A DNA stretch of 64,000 bases from contig NZ_JAAGWD010000007.1 of assembly GCF_010686685.1 (NCBI RefSeq), positions 124,001-188,000 on the forward strand, in the 5' to 3' direction. Both the position numbers and the translations under genes were made by a program. The notes beneath the pieces are model-generated. The model searched no databases and was not told where the DNA came from. It saw nothing but the letters and a program-made list of their open reading frames with translations. Source of the DNA: Pontibacter burrus (lineage in GTDB: Bacteria; Bacteroidota; Bacteroidia; Cytophagales; Hymenobacteraceae). This document shows positions 33,991 to 44,081 of the stretch, piece after piece (position 1 is the first letter of the stretch; each line of letters opens with the position of its first letter).

Positions 33991-34284
33991 GAACAGGCAG
34001 GCGCAGCCTGCCCCACGGAACTACCACCACGGAAAGGCGATGCAACCATAGCTACTCATGAAAACTATAGTTGTAGCTATCGAAAGATCGCAGTCTTTGG
34101 GTTGAGCGCCTTGTAGATTTCTGGTGCCGCCAGGCATTGCGACGCAGGAGCAAAAGAAATGTACACCGCGCGATGCCCGAAGACGGGGCCTCGCGGCCGT
34201 GAGCGCACCAAAGCAACTATAGCACTGTAGGTGAGTAAAGCTCCCAGGATGAAAAGCTACTATAGTACGAGCTGCTTGTGGCAA
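33991..34284 (+). repeat. R1 element, copy D
   Basis: Full-length copy with the left variant of A and B and the central variant of A (gagcaaaagaaatgtacacc). It lies between the convergent methyltransferase and deacetylase genes. The 763-base spacer holds only repeats and motifs. Confidence 0.8.
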
Positions 34285-34327
34285 ATGCCTGCTATAGTTA
34301 GCTATAGAATGATGACTTCAACTATAG

Positions 34328-34418
34328 TTTGTAATAGATTTCTCACGATGTTCGAAATGACAATAAAGTAAACTATAGGACATATAAGATGTCTCGGCTA
34401 ACGCTCGACATGACGAAG
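34328..34418 (+). repeat. R4 companion repeats of cassette D
   Basis: Two units: agatttctcacgatgttcga then aatgacaa (34335-34366) and agatgtctcggctaacgctc then gacatgac (34387-34416). Both match, in mirror order, those at 3753-3845. Confidence 0.65.
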
Positions 34419-34478
34419 GCGAAACTATAAACAATTATAACATCCCTTAACTCAGCTCGAAACACCAGAGAACCACAG

Positions 34479-35468
34479 TCAAACCTTTGCTTTCAGCTTC
34501 TTCAGCATCCCCTTCATTTTATCCAACACATGAAAATCAGAGCGGTAGAAATCGCATTGGCTGATCAGGTCTTCATTGCCCCATATGGTGAAGCGGTTTA
34601 AGGTAAGCAGGTTCGTTGGCTCGTAAAAATCAGGGTTAAAGTTTTTTGCGTGCTCTACAGTAATCCCGAGCTTTATATCTTCCTCACGGCAAACCTTAAG
34701 TGCTGTTTCATTAAATTCGCCACATGGGTATGCGATTGTTATTGGTCGGTAACCTACCATATCTTCTAAAATATCCTGTGCCTTGCTAATCTGCTCTTTT
34801 ATGCCAGCAGCATCATAGTTAGGTAACACGGCATGATCGCAAGTGTGGTTGCCGATATGGATGAGCGGGTGCTGGGCCAGTTTATTTAATTCCGTTGGAG
34901 TAAGTGGACGGTCAGTATCTCCTACTGGTGTAAAGCAATCCGGACCATATTTACTGATCAGGTAAGCGTCTATGGCATCGTCGGTAAGGGTTAGTAGGTG
35001 CTTTTTCTCCAGGCCGATGGCAGCGTCGCTCATACCTGCTTTTTTACCCTCGCGATAAGCTACATCCCACCAAAAGGCTTTGTTCTTCAGCACGTGGTTG
35101 GCCGAAACGAAGATCAGGGCTGGTACATTAAATTCTTCCAGTATTGGTAACGCACGCAGGTTGTTATAATAACCATCGTCGAAAGTAATCATGACATAAC
35201 GATCGTTGGGGGGCAGGCCATTTAGCACATCTACCGGCGACACGAATTTATAGCCTTTGCTCTTGTGGTATTCCACAAACCTGCGGAAAATGGGCACAGT
35301 AACCTGTTGCTGCGGGTCGGCAATTTGCTGTTCTATTTCCTGTCTATCGCGAAACAGGGCATGAAAAAGATAGGTATTTAAGGCGTTCTGTTCTTTAACC
35401 GCCGAAAGTATAAGGGGTGCCATCATCACATCCACCTGGTGGATGGCCTTGCGTATAGTTGATTTCAT
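34479..35468 (-). CDS. Polysaccharide deacetylase-family protein
   Basis: The 329-residue protein has the NodB-type deacetylase motifs: TFDDGYYNN (Asp97 base, Asp98 metal), GNHTCDH (His208 and His212 metal ligands) and YPCGEFNE. No signal peptide is visible. It probably removes N-acetyl groups from a sugar polymer or lipid-linked precursor. It is divergent from the capsule operon and shares its 306-base upstream region, so it is likely part of that locus. Confidence 0.85.
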   Translation of the reverse strand: MKSTIRKAIHQVDVMMAPLILSAVKEQNALNTYLFHALFRDRQEIEQQIADPQQQVTVPIFRRFVEYHKSKGYKFVSPVDVLNGLPPNDRYVMITFDDGYYNNLRALPILEEFNVPALIFVSANHVLKNKAFWWDVAYREGKKAGMSDAAIGLEKKHLLTLTDDAIDAYLISKYGPDCFTPVGDTDRPLTPTELNKLAQHPLIHIGNHTCDHAVLPNYDAAGIKEQISKAQDILEDMVGYRPITIAYPCGEFNETALKVCREEDIKLGITVEHAKNFNPDFYEPTNLLTLNRFTIWGNEDLISQCDFYRSDFHVLDKMKGMLKKLKAKV

Positions 35469-35774
35469 GTAAATAAAGGGTAATTCTGCCAGCTTTGGCC
35501 GGCTATTTACAGACTTATACTGTGTGCAGCCAAGCTTAGTTATAGCCTTTTTTCAGAATCAAACACACCTTATAGTATAGATCAGCGGTTGCAGGCAAAC
35601 TCTGCTATTTGTGCATCACAATATTTGAATGTTTCAGCATCTTTTTTAAGCAATCGCAGTATATATGCCTGAAATTATGAAATCCGGTTTAACCAGAATA
35701 ATCCAATCACTTGGTACCGGCACCCAGCCTGGCAAACAAAGCAGGCTTAAAAAAAACACCCTTAACCACTGATC
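35469..35774. promoter_or_regulatory. Divergent spacer upstream of the capsule operon
   Basis: This 306-base region must hold the promoters of the deacetylase (minus) and the capsule operon (plus). It is AT-rich with stretches such as caatatttgaatgtttcagc near 35622, but I cannot single out a convincing -33/-7 pair. No repeat cassette is present. Confidence 0.35.
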
Positions 35775-36539
35775 ATGAAAAGAATTAGTTACTTTCTGTT
35801 CTTTCTGGTATTTATCAGTTCCTGTATTTCTAAAAAAGAACTGGTTTACATGCAGAATGGCAACCTGAAAACAGCTACTCCTACTACTTTTAACACCAAC
35901 ATTCCGGATTACAAATTACAGATAAACGATGTGCTCTCTGTGAAAGTGCTTAGCGCTGAACGTGAGCTATCGGAAATTTATAACATCATCAGTCCTACAA
36001 ACGGATTTGGTGTGGCCGAGCCAGGCAGTTTATACCTGAGCGGGTACTCCGTGGATTCTGAAGGAAATATTAACCTGCCAAACGTAGGCAAGCTTAAAGT
36101 GTCTGGACTTACCACCACGCAGGCACAACAACTGATACAACGCAGCCTGAACGAGTACCTGACTGGAGCTACAGTTGTGGTAAAACTTATCAGCTTTAAA
36201 ATAAGCGTTCTGGGAGACGTACAAAAGCCCGGCTACTATTATGTGTATAATGAGCAGGCCAGCCTGCTGGAGGGTCTGGCACTTGCCGGTGACCTGAATT
36301 ATACAGCAAGCAGACAGAATATAAAGCTTATCAGGCAAACGCCAAACGGCTCCGAAGTTATTTTGCTCGACCTCCGCGACCCGGGGCTCGTACAATCTCC
36401 GTATTACTACCTGCTGCCAAACGACGTACTATACGTAGAACCGCGCACATCCTTTGTGAAGCGCGATAACCTGGTTGTGGTTACCACTATCCTGAGTGTG
36501 GTGTCTACAGCAGCTCTATTCCTAAATTTTGTAAAGTAA
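35775..36539 (+). CDS. Wza-type polysaccharide export lipoprotein
   Basis: The 254-residue protein has a lipoprotein signal (ISSC, Cys17), a polysaccharide export domain (YKLQINDVLSVKVLS and SGYSVDSEGNINLPNVGKLK), a SLBB-type domain (KISVLGDVQKPGYYYVYN) and a C-terminal helix LVVVTTILSVVSTAALFLNF. It forms the outer-membrane exit for capsule or exopolysaccharide with the Wzc-like kinase that follows 3 bases later. Confidence 0.88.
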   Translation: MKRISYFLFFLVFISSCISKKELVYMQNGNLKTATPTTFNTNIPDYKLQINDVLSVKVLSAERELSEIYNIISPTNGFGVAEPGSLYLSGYSVDSEGNINLPNVGKLKVSGLTTTQAQQLIQRSLNEYLTGATVVVKLISFKISVLGDVQKPGYYYVYNEQASLLEGLALAGDLNYTASRQNIKLIRQTPNGSEVILLDLRDPGLVQSPYYYLLPNDVLYVEPRTSFVKRDNLVVVTTILSVVSTAALFLNFVK

Positions 36540-36542
36540 CCC

Positions 36543-38918
36543 ATGAGAAGAAATAATACTAAAGAACATGAAATAGACCTGAAGAGCTGGTTTTTCAAGT
36601 TCCGCTCCAAATGGTACATGTTTGCTATTTTCAGTGTACTGGCGCTGGCCGCAGCTTATGTCTATATCAAAAGTTCGGAGCGTATTTACCAGTATAGTGC
36701 CACACTGTTACTCGGAGACCAGCACACCGGCTCTAAAAAGGCCCAGGAGCTGCTAAACCTACTTGAGGTACAAAACAAAGGCATTAAGGTAGAAGACGAG
36801 ATCGGGTTGATTACCTCTACCGAAATGATCCGGAAGGCTATGCTGCACCTGGATTTTAATGTTTCTTACTATAAGGCCACCGACCATTGGCTGAATAAGA
36901 TAGCAGACCTTGTGGTGGAAGAACAGTATGAAACTGCCCCGTACGTTATCAAACTGGATACTTCGTCGGCACAGCTGGTTGATGTACCGATGGAAGTGCG
37001 CATGCTGCCTGACAATAAGTTTGAACTGAAAGTAAAAGGCAAGAATGTAGCCCGCTATAATTTCCGGAACCATACCATACTGGAAGTACTGCCGGAAGTG
37101 GAATTTACAAAGGTATTGCCTGTTGGGCAGCCATATAAGGACAAGTACATGAGCTTTACGCTGTTCCCTGCCAAAGATGCTGACATTGCTCCTGTCAAAA
37201 AACATTTTTTTGTGGTTAACAGCTTAGATAGCCAGGTTGGGCACCAGCAGGCAAACCTGCATGTATCGCCGATAGAGCGTGAAGCCCGCGTTTTGCAGCT
37301 GGTAAGCAGAGGCAGCATCCCTGAAAAAGAGATTCTGTTCCTGAACACGCTGATGGACACCTATGTAGAAAACGATCTTCAGGAAAAGAACCAGAACGGC
37401 CGCAAGACACTTGAGTTTATAGACAAGCAACTGGCAGATCTTTCCGATTCATTAAGAATCAGTAAACAGGCGCTTTCATCGTTCCGTTCTGCTAACCGCA
37501 TCGCTAACATCGGTGTGCAGTCTAACATCCATTACGAGAAACTATCGCAGCTCGAAATTGAGAAAGCCCGCATCACGACCGACAAGATCTATTACCAGAA
37601 CATTCTGGAGCAGATTCAGAACGGCGATGGCATTGCCCAATCTGTTTCGCCTACGGTAGCTGGTATCCAGAACCCGAACCTGAACAACCTGTTCCTGGAG
37701 CTTTCGGAGCTGAACAAGCAGAAAGCAGGCTACGAAGTAAACGCCACCCAGAAAAACCAGCTGCTGCAGGTACTGGAGGGTAAAATAGAAAGCACAAAGC
37801 TGGCTATAGTTGCCAACCTTAAAAACCTGATCCGTTCAGCGGATATTTCGCAGCAGGATGTGCAGCGCCGCATGAACCAGATCGAATCCAACCTGGCCAG
37901 AGTACCTGAAAACGAGCGCCACCTGATGGACCTGCAAAGCCAGGCCGACTTCATAAACAAGCGTTACGACTTTTTACTGGAAAAACGTGCTGAAGCTGCT
38001 ATCTCGCTCGCTACCAACACTACTGATAAAAAGATTGTAGACCATGCTGCTATGGTAAGTGCGGCTCCGATAAATGTGAAGCCTAAAATGATCTACATGC
38101 TGGCACTGTTAATTGGTTTAGCAATTCCTGCTGGCCTGATCGTGCTGATGAGTAACGTGGACAACACCATACAAGGCAAAAATGACCTGAGCGCTATTAC
38201 CAGCATTCCATTCCTGGGGGTAGTGGCACACGGTTCCAAATCAGATAAACTGGCTGTTGTTAACAATCAGCGTTCTGCTATAGCCGAGTCGTTCAGGTCC
38301 ATCAGGATAAACCTGCAATACCTGCTATCGGAAAGCAGCTTTAAAGTGGTTGGGGTTACCTCATCTATCTCGGGCGAAGGTAAAACGTTCTGTTCGGTTA
38401 ACCTGAGCAGCGAACTGGCCTTATCGGGCAAGCGCGTGGTACTGATTGAGTCGGATATGCGCAAGCCTACATTCGGCAAGTACTTCGACACGCACAACGC
38501 TTCGGGGCTATCCTCATACCTGATGCAGGGATTGCCGATTGAAGATGTGATTCAGCCGACAGGCATCGAAAACCTGGATATTATTCCATGCGGACCAATC
38601 CCGGAAAATGCCATTCGCCTGCTGGAACTGCCTAAAATGCGCGAACTGCTGGACAAACTGAAAGAGCATTATGATTATGTAGTGGTAGATACACCTCCTA
38701 TCGGTTTCGTGTCAGAGTACTTTATTCTGATGAAGCACATGGATACAACCCTGTATGTGGTAAAACACAAGTACACAGACAAAGACATGCTGGGCCAGAT
38801 AAATGAGCTGTATGCAGCCAAACGAATCAAAAATATCTACATGGTCATCAACGACCTGGATTACAGCAATACATACGAATACGGCTACAAGAAAAAGGCG
38901 TCCTACTACTATGTATAG
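36543..38918 (+). CDS. Wzc-type tyrosine kinase / chain-length protein
   Basis: The 791-residue protein has an N-terminal Wzz domain with a membrane helix (about 22-42) and a large coiled-coil periplasmic part (about 290-480). A second helix lies at 515-535 (MIYMLALLIGLAIPAGLIVL). The cytoplasmic BY-kinase domain has Walker A SSISGEGKTF (about 605-614), Walker A' VVLIESDMRKP and Walker B VVVDTPPIG. The tail is Tyr-rich (DYSNTYEYGYKKKASYYYV), the usual autophosphorylation cluster. It controls chain length and export with the Wza-like protein. Confidence 0.9.
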   Translation: MRRNNTKEHEIDLKSWFFKFRSKWYMFAIFSVLALAAAYVYIKSSERIYQYSATLLLGDQHTGSKKAQELLNLLEVQNKGIKVEDEIGLITSTEMIRKAMLHLDFNVSYYKATDHWLNKIADLVVEEQYETAPYVIKLDTSSAQLVDVPMEVRMLPDNKFELKVKGKNVARYNFRNHTILEVLPEVEFTKVLPVGQPYKDKYMSFTLFPAKDADIAPVKKHFFVVNSLDSQVGHQQANLHVSPIEREARVLQLVSRGSIPEKEILFLNTLMDTYVENDLQEKNQNGRKTLEFIDKQLADLSDSLRISKQALSSFRSANRIANIGVQSNIHYEKLSQLEIEKARITTDKIYYQNILEQIQNGDGIAQSVSPTVAGIQNPNLNNLFLELSELNKQKAGYEVNATQKNQLLQVLEGKIESTKLAIVANLKNLIRSADISQQDVQRRMNQIESNLARVPENERHLMDLQSQADFINKRYDFLLEKRAEAAISLATNTTDKKIVDHAAMVSAAPINVKPKMIYMLALLIGLAIPAGLIVLMSNVDNTIQGKNDLSAITSIPFLGVVAHGSKSDKLAVVNNQRSAIAESFRSIRINLQYLLSESSFKVVGVTSSISGEGKTFCSVNLSSELALSGKRVVLIESDMRKPTFGKYFDTHNASGLSSYLMQGLPIEDVIQPTGIENLDIIPCGPIPENAIRLLELPKMRELLDKLKEHYDYVVVDTPPIGFVSEYFILMKHMDTTLYVVKHKYTDKDMLGQINELYAAKRIKNIYMVINDLDYSNTYEYGYKKKASYYYV

Positions 38919-39007
38919 TAACAGGCTGCCTTAAAACCTATACCCTTAACCTGGCGTGCCTGCATGTGCTATTCGTATAGTTGGCAGGCAGCCGAGAAAA
39001 TCTGTTT

Positions 39008-40528
39008 ATGAGTGATAATTTGGCATCGAAAGCGGTGAATGGCATCAAGTGGGGTTCAGCTTCTACGATTGCCAATGCCGTGATGCAGATCGGATACACG
39101 GCCATCATGGCCAGGCTGCTGACACCCGAAGCCTTTGGTCTTGTTGCACTTGCCGGCGTGGTGCTTCGCTTTGGAGCCTATTTTGCCAACCTGGGCCTTA
39201 ACAAAGCTATAGTTCAGCGCGAGGAGCTATTGCCGGAACACGTCCGGGCAGCATTTACTTCGTCAGTTTTACTGGGGCTGCTGTTTACGGGTATAACCTG
39301 GGTTGCCGCCCCTGCCGCCGCTGCTTTCTTCCAGAATGAAGAAGCTATTCCTGTTATCCGCGTAATGGCGTTCATGTTCCTGATAAATGGCTTATCGTCT
39401 ACGGCGGTAAGTATGATGGAACGCAACATGCAGTTTAAGGCGCTCAGCATCCTCGAAACGGTATCGTACATTCTTGCCTATTTAGGTGTCGGTATTATAC
39501 TGGCTTACCTCGACTTTGGGGTTTGGGCGCTGGTATTTGCGTCGCTGTCACAGTTCTTCTTTGTATCCATTGGAGCTTATGCCGTTGTCAGACACAACAT
39601 CATTTTCCTGTTTAACTGGCAGGCCTATAAACCGCTTTTTGCCTACGGTAGCCGCATGTCGTTAATCAGCTTCCTCGAGTTTCTGAGCATAAATGTGGAC
39701 ACGATCCTGATTGGCCGCTTTCTTGGAGAGTACAGGCTGGGTATCTATAGCCGTTCGCGCGAGCTGGTAAGCCAGCCCATGCACATGCTTACCCGCATGC
39801 TTATAAAGGTAGTGTTCCCGTCTTTCAGTAAAATGCAGTCTGATAACGAAAAGCTCGGGAAAGCTTATTCATCAAGCATAACACTGCTGGCCGCAGTTAT
39901 CATCCCGATCTGTTTGGGCATAATGGTGGCTGCTCCTGAAATTGTATATGTTTTACTAGGCGAACAATGGGAAGCGGCAATTCCTGTGCTCCAGATTCTT
40001 TGCCTGGGTATTCCACTCAACTTCCTGACCATGTTTGCCGGCATTATCTGCGACGCAAAAGCCATCCTGAACATCAAGATCGTTTTGAACATTGTGTTGA
40101 TGGCGGTAATTGCCCTGTTCTTCTATGTGCTCAAAGATTTTGGCCTGATCGGATTTGCATGGGCAGTTGTGTTATCGGAACTGGTGAAGATGGGCTTTTA
40201 CCAGCGCGTTATGAAAAACGCACTCGAAATTACGTACAGGCAGCAGTTGCAGGCCTATTTACCAGGTCTGGTGAACGGTGCCTTAGCCGCAGTAGCCATT
40301 TACATGGTAACCTCGCTCCTGCACAACTTTAACCTGCCAGTAATAGTACTACTTATATCACAGATCGCTACTGGTGCAATTGTCCTGGGTGTGGCAACTT
40401 TGTTTTTCCCCCACAGGCTGCTGCGCGCCGAAATCGGTAAACTGTTGTCTAAAATGGGCCTATCAGAAGATTCAGGCTCCTATTATGGCAGAATGATCAA
40501 CAGGTATAAAACATTCATTATTAAGTAA
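39008..40528 (+). CDS. Oligosaccharide flippase (Wzx/MOP family)
   Basis: The ATG at 39008 gives a 506-residue protein; an upstream in-frame TTG at 38981 adds residues with no membrane character. About 12-14 membrane segments and the start ASKAVNGIKWGSASTIANAV fit the polysaccharide transporter family of the WzxC type. MQFKALSILETVSYILAYLG and SRELVSQPMHMLTRMLIKVV are typical. It should carry lipid-linked repeat units across the inner membrane to the polymerase. Confidence 0.87.
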   Translation: MSDNLASKAVNGIKWGSASTIANAVMQIGYTAIMARLLTPEAFGLVALAGVVLRFGAYFANLGLNKAIVQREELLPEHVRAAFTSSVLLGLLFTGITWVAAPAAAAFFQNEEAIPVIRVMAFMFLINGLSSTAVSMMERNMQFKALSILETVSYILAYLGVGIILAYLDFGVWALVFASLSQFFFVSIGAYAVVRHNIIFLFNWQAYKPLFAYGSRMSLISFLEFLSINVDTILIGRFLGEYRLGIYSRSRELVSQPMHMLTRMLIKVVFPSFSKMQSDNEKLGKAYSSSITLLAAVIIPICLGIMVAAPEIVYVLLGEQWEAAIPVLQILCLGIPLNFLTMFAGIICDAKAILNIKIVLNIVLMAVIALFFYVLKDFGLIGFAWAVVLSELVKMGFYQRVMKNALEITYRQQLQAYLPGLVNGALAAVAIYMVTSLLHNFNLPVIVLLISQIATGAIVLGVATLFFPHRLLRAEIGKLLSKMGLSEDSGSYYGRMINRYKTFIIK

Positions 40529-40555
40529 GTATCACAGGAAGGTTTATCAGAATAT

Positions 40556-41767
40556 ATGAAGATTAATGTAGGGGTTTGCGGACCAATAGACCTGAAGCTG
40601 CTAAACTGGAAATTAAAGCACGAAGATTTACCGGACACAAACGCTTTTCCACTCACATCATACTATATAAATGCGCTGCTTAAACGCGGCTTTAAAGTTA
40701 CAGGCTATACCAATGCTCCCGACCTGAAGGAGCCAAAGGTGCTGCAATGCGGTAACCTCACCATTTGTATTGGTACAGTAAAGCAAAAGCCAGGGCGTCG
40801 TTTCTTTGATTTCGAGATCGAGGCACTGCATAAAATGATAGAAGCCAACCCGGCGGATATCATCAGCGCCTTCTGGACCTATGAGTATGCGCTGGCAGCT
40901 CTTAAAACGAGCATCCCGACTATAGTAAACATACACGATGTAGCCCTCAAGATCCTGCTGAAACAGCCCGATATGTTCCGGTTCGTGCGCTGGATCATGA
41001 ACTATAAATCAGTAAGTAAAGCAAACTATCTGGTTGCCAACTCCAGCTACACATACCGCCAGCTTGCCCGACCTGAGCAGGCCAAAGCCGTAACTATAAA
41101 TAACTTCTATACATCCGACATAGAAACTATAAGTGAGGCTATACCAGCAAAAGGGAATTATATAGTATCGGTGGTGCAGGGTTTTACCAAACGCAAGAAC
41201 ATACATGGCAGCTTACAGGCCTTTGCCAAAGTTCGTGCCCTCTTCCCCAATCTTGAATACCACCTGGTAGGTGTAGATATGGAAGAAAACGGACCAGCAC
41301 ACCAATATGCCAAACAACTCGGCATTGCAGATGGTGTAAAGTTTATTGGCTGCCTGGGTTTTGAAGATGTGGTAAAAGAAACCGCCGGAGCGAAAATATT
41401 GGTTCATCCATCCTATGAAGAATCGTTTGGGATGGCCATACTGGAAGCGATGGTGGCAGGTACAGCCGTAGTTGGTGGCGATAAGAGCGGTTTTGTGCCT
41501 GAATTACTGGCGCACGGCAAAGCCGGGTTGCTCTGCGATATCACATCGCCGGATGCCATGGCGGAGCAAATAATTCGACTGCTGGAAAGCGAACAACTAT
41601 GGCGTGAAACCGTACGATACGCAAAGCAGCATGCCCGCAAACATTTTTCGGAAGATGTGGTCATAAATCAGCACTTGGCACTTTTCAGCCGCGTACTTGC
41701 CCGTGAACTGATACCTAAATATGCACAGGGCGCTTACAGCCCAATGCCGCTTCCCGACACTGCCTGA
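40556..41767 (+). CDS. Glycosyltransferase family 4
   Basis: The 403-residue protein has a GT-B fold: an N-terminal domain ending about 205 and the donor domain with GNYIVSVVQGFTKRKNIHGS, HLVGVDMEENG, VKFIGCLGFEDVV and the GT4 signature HPSYEESFGMAILEAMVAGT (metal-free catalytic EX7E type). It adds a sugar to the growing repeat unit on the cytoplasmic face. Donor and linkage cannot be read from sequence. Confidence 0.85.
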   Translation: MKINVGVCGPIDLKLLNWKLKHEDLPDTNAFPLTSYYINALLKRGFKVTGYTNAPDLKEPKVLQCGNLTICIGTVKQKPGRRFFDFEIEALHKMIEANPADIISAFWTYEYALAALKTSIPTIVNIHDVALKILLKQPDMFRFVRWIMNYKSVSKANYLVANSSYTYRQLARPEQAKAVTINNFYTSDIETISEAIPAKGNYIVSVVQGFTKRKNIHGSLQAFAKVRALFPNLEYHLVGVDMEENGPAHQYAKQLGIADGVKFIGCLGFEDVVKETAGAKILVHPSYEESFGMAILEAMVAGTAVVGGDKSGFVPELLAHGKAGLLCDITSPDAMAEQIIRLLESEQLWRETVRYAKQHARKHFSEDVVINQHLALFSRVLARELIPKYAQGAYSPMPLPDTA

Positions 41768-41793
41768 GTGCCTGCTATACGTTACATAGCCCC

Positions 41794-43089
41794 ATGAAGC
41801 TAAACTATACATTCTTATTTATCATCCCTCTGGCGCTGATCTTCCTGCTGGACAACATGTTTATGGAGTTGCTGGCGCCAGAGAGTGCACATGGCGGAAC
41901 TCTCATCAGCTCAATGGCCAAGCTCATTGCGGGTATTGCTATAGGGTACAGTGCGCTGTTCTTTCAGCGCATGTCCATACCAATGAAGTGGGCCTTCTTC
42001 TTAACCTCGCTGTATTTGTTCGGGCTTTCTATGGAGTCAGCTTATAAGTACGGCACCTTCTTCGTGTATCCGCACGTATTCCTGAAGGTGATGATCTTCT
42101 TTTACTCGATCTTTATTTACACCTACTATAAAGGAAACAATTACCTGAAAATGAGCCACCTGGTATTTTTTATACTGGCTGGATTCTGGTTAAATGTGCT
42201 TGTTGTAAACCCTGGTGCACTCAGCATATCCTCCTTCACACAGCATGAGCGCGGTGTACACTCTACCTCAGTGTACATGCTTGTTATTCCTTTTCTGTAT
42301 TTCCTGACACAGTATTTCTTTAAAGCCAAATGGTATAGTTTGCCGATGGCCTTTTTTGTGCTGCTTACTATATTCTTTTTTCAGCACCGCACGGTGTGGG
42401 TTTGTACAGTTATAGTGCTGGCCGTCTACTACCTTTTGTTTCGTTTCAAAACCGATACCCCGATTGGTATCGGCAAGATCCTGCCTATCATCGGTATTAT
42501 AGTTGCAGGTGGCTTAGCCAGCAGTGCTTTTCTTTTCTCTATGCACCCGGAGATCATTACCAAAATCTTAGAAAACTTCTCGGATATAGAAAACTTTGAT
42601 AAACAGGGCACCGGCAGCTGGCGCTACAACCAATGGCTTTCTTACCTGCCCTTTATCAAAGAGAACCTTGTAATGGGCATGCGTTTCGAGGGGTTTGAGC
42701 TGCCTATCCAATTTTACCGCGACGATATTGATAAACCCGTTTTTGAAGACGGATATGGGCACTTCTTCCATAGTTTTTACGTGGATGTGCTGTTCTACGC
42801 CGGCTTAATTGGCCTGTCGCTATTCCTGTGGCAAGCGTTTTATGCTATCTGGAAAGCATTACGGGTAAAGCGTTTGAACGAAAACCAGATCATCATGATC
42901 GCGTTTATTATCAGTGGCTTTGTATTTGGTATCTCTTATATACTTCCAGCGTATTACTATGGGATACTCGGCCTCACCATTGTGCTGCTCGAAGAAGATG
43001 AGCCAGACCGGACATCGTACCTGAGAGAGTTTGCCACCCGCAGGAAACGACAACTGATCGCATTAAGGGAAAGACTTATTCCTTCGTGA
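41794..43089 (+). CDS. O-antigen/polysaccharide polymerase-like protein (Wzy)
   Basis: The 431-residue protein has about 11 membrane segments, with a large loop between about 140 and 155 and a periplasmic region around 262-330 (QGTGSWRYNQWLSYLPFIKE and GYGHFFHSFYVDVLFYAGLI). This is the O-antigen ligase/polymerase pattern (Wzy_C). Sequence cannot separate polymerase from ligase; the capsule context favours a polymerase. Confidence 0.75.
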   Translation: MKLNYTFLFIIPLALIFLLDNMFMELLAPESAHGGTLISSMAKLIAGIAIGYSALFFQRMSIPMKWAFFLTSLYLFGLSMESAYKYGTFFVYPHVFLKVMIFFYSIFIYTYYKGNNYLKMSHLVFFILAGFWLNVLVVNPGALSISSFTQHERGVHSTSVYMLVIPFLYFLTQYFFKAKWYSLPMAFFVLLTIFFFQHRTVWVCTVIVLAVYYLLFRFKTDTPIGIGKILPIIGIIVAGGLASSAFLFSMHPEIITKILENFSDIENFDKQGTGSWRYNQWLSYLPFIKENLVMGMRFEGFELPIQFYRDDIDKPVFEDGYGHFFHSFYVDVLFYAGLIGLSLFLWQAFYAIWKALRVKRLNENQIIMIAFIISGFVFGISYILPAYYYGILGLTIVLLEEDEPDRTSYLREFATRRKRQLIALRERLIPS

Positions 43090-43139
43090 GCAGCAACAGG
43101 CCCTGAACTATAGTTCATCCTTATTCAAACCCTTTAACT

Positions 43140-44078
43140 ATGCAAACATCTACCGACCATACACAACCTTTAGAGACCCCGGTGCTCCTGATCATATTTA
43201 ACAGGGCACATACTACCCAGAAAGTACTGGACCGCATACGCCAGGTACAGCCCAAAAAACTATACGTTGCCGCAGATGGCCCGCGACCTGGTAATGCCAG
43301 CGACTTGGAGCGCTGCGCCGAAGCCCGCGCCGTAATTGAGCAGGTAGACTGGGATTGCGAAGTAAAAACACTATTCAGAGAGCAGAACCTGGGCTGTGGC
43401 GTAGCTCCATCAAGCGCTATAAGCTGGCTGTTTGAGCACGAAGAAACTGGTATTATACTGGAAGACGACTGCGTGCCATCTAAAAGCTTTTTCTGGTTTT
43501 GCCAGGAGCTGCTGGAGAAATACAAGCAAGATACCCGCGTAATGCACATCAGTGGCAACAACTACCTGAACGGCTGGAAACGCGATTCGGATTACTCTTA
43601 CTACTTCTCGAACAAAGTGAACAGTTGGGGCTGGGCTACCTGGCGCCGTGCCTGGCAACTATACGACTTTAACCTGGGCAACTATCCCGAGCTCAAGAAC
43701 AAGGGTTACCTGAATGGCATCTTTCTGAACAAGTTTGAGGAAACCTACCGCCTAAGCAAGATAGAAGAAACTATAGCCAATTTGCAGAAAGGCGATGTGT
43801 GGGATTACCAGTGGGAATTTACTGTGTACTCTAACTCCGGTTTGTGCATTGTGCCGGAAGTGAACCTGGTGAGCAACATCGGTTTTGGCGAAGACGCCAC
43901 GCACACCTTTAACCAGTTCGAAGAAAAGGCCAAGATTCGCGAGAACGAGATCAGTTTTCCGCTGCGGCACCCGCGCTTCGTTATCCGCGACCAGGAATCG
44001 GACCGTCGGTATTTTAATCGCATGATGCGCGACAAGGCCAGCGCCAAGTTAAAAGCGTTGTTCAATTTTAGCCTGTAA
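43140..44078 (+). CDS. GT2-like glycosyltransferase
   Basis: The 312-residue protein starts with a GT-A fold: TPVLLIIFNRAHTTQKVLDR, KKLYVAADGPRPG, GIILEDDCVPSKSFFWF (DxD-type EDD at about residue 103) and NSWGWATWRRAW. This matches the hemolysin-type or sugar-transferase proteins often found in capsule loci. It adds an unknown sugar. The start codon lies in AACTATG. Confidence 0.8.
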   Translation: MQTSTDHTQPLETPVLLIIFNRAHTTQKVLDRIRQVQPKKLYVAADGPRPGNASDLERCAEARAVIEQVDWDCEVKTLFREQNLGCGVAPSSAISWLFEHEETGIILEDDCVPSKSFFWFCQELLEKYKQDTRVMHISGNNYLNGWKRDSDYSYYFSNKVNSWGWATWRRAWQLYDFNLGNYPELKNKGYLNGIFLNKFEETYRLSKIEETIANLQKGDVWDYQWEFTVYSNSGLCIVPEVNLVSNIGFGEDATHTFNQFEEKAKIRENEISFPLRHPRFVIRDQESDRRYFNRMMRDKASAKLKALFNFSL

Positions 44079-44081
44079 GCC

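Noticed and set aside
3753..34418. Repeat cassettes as CRISPR arrays
   Set aside because: Repeat lengths and spacings are irregular, there are no unique spacers of constant size and no cas genes are nearby.
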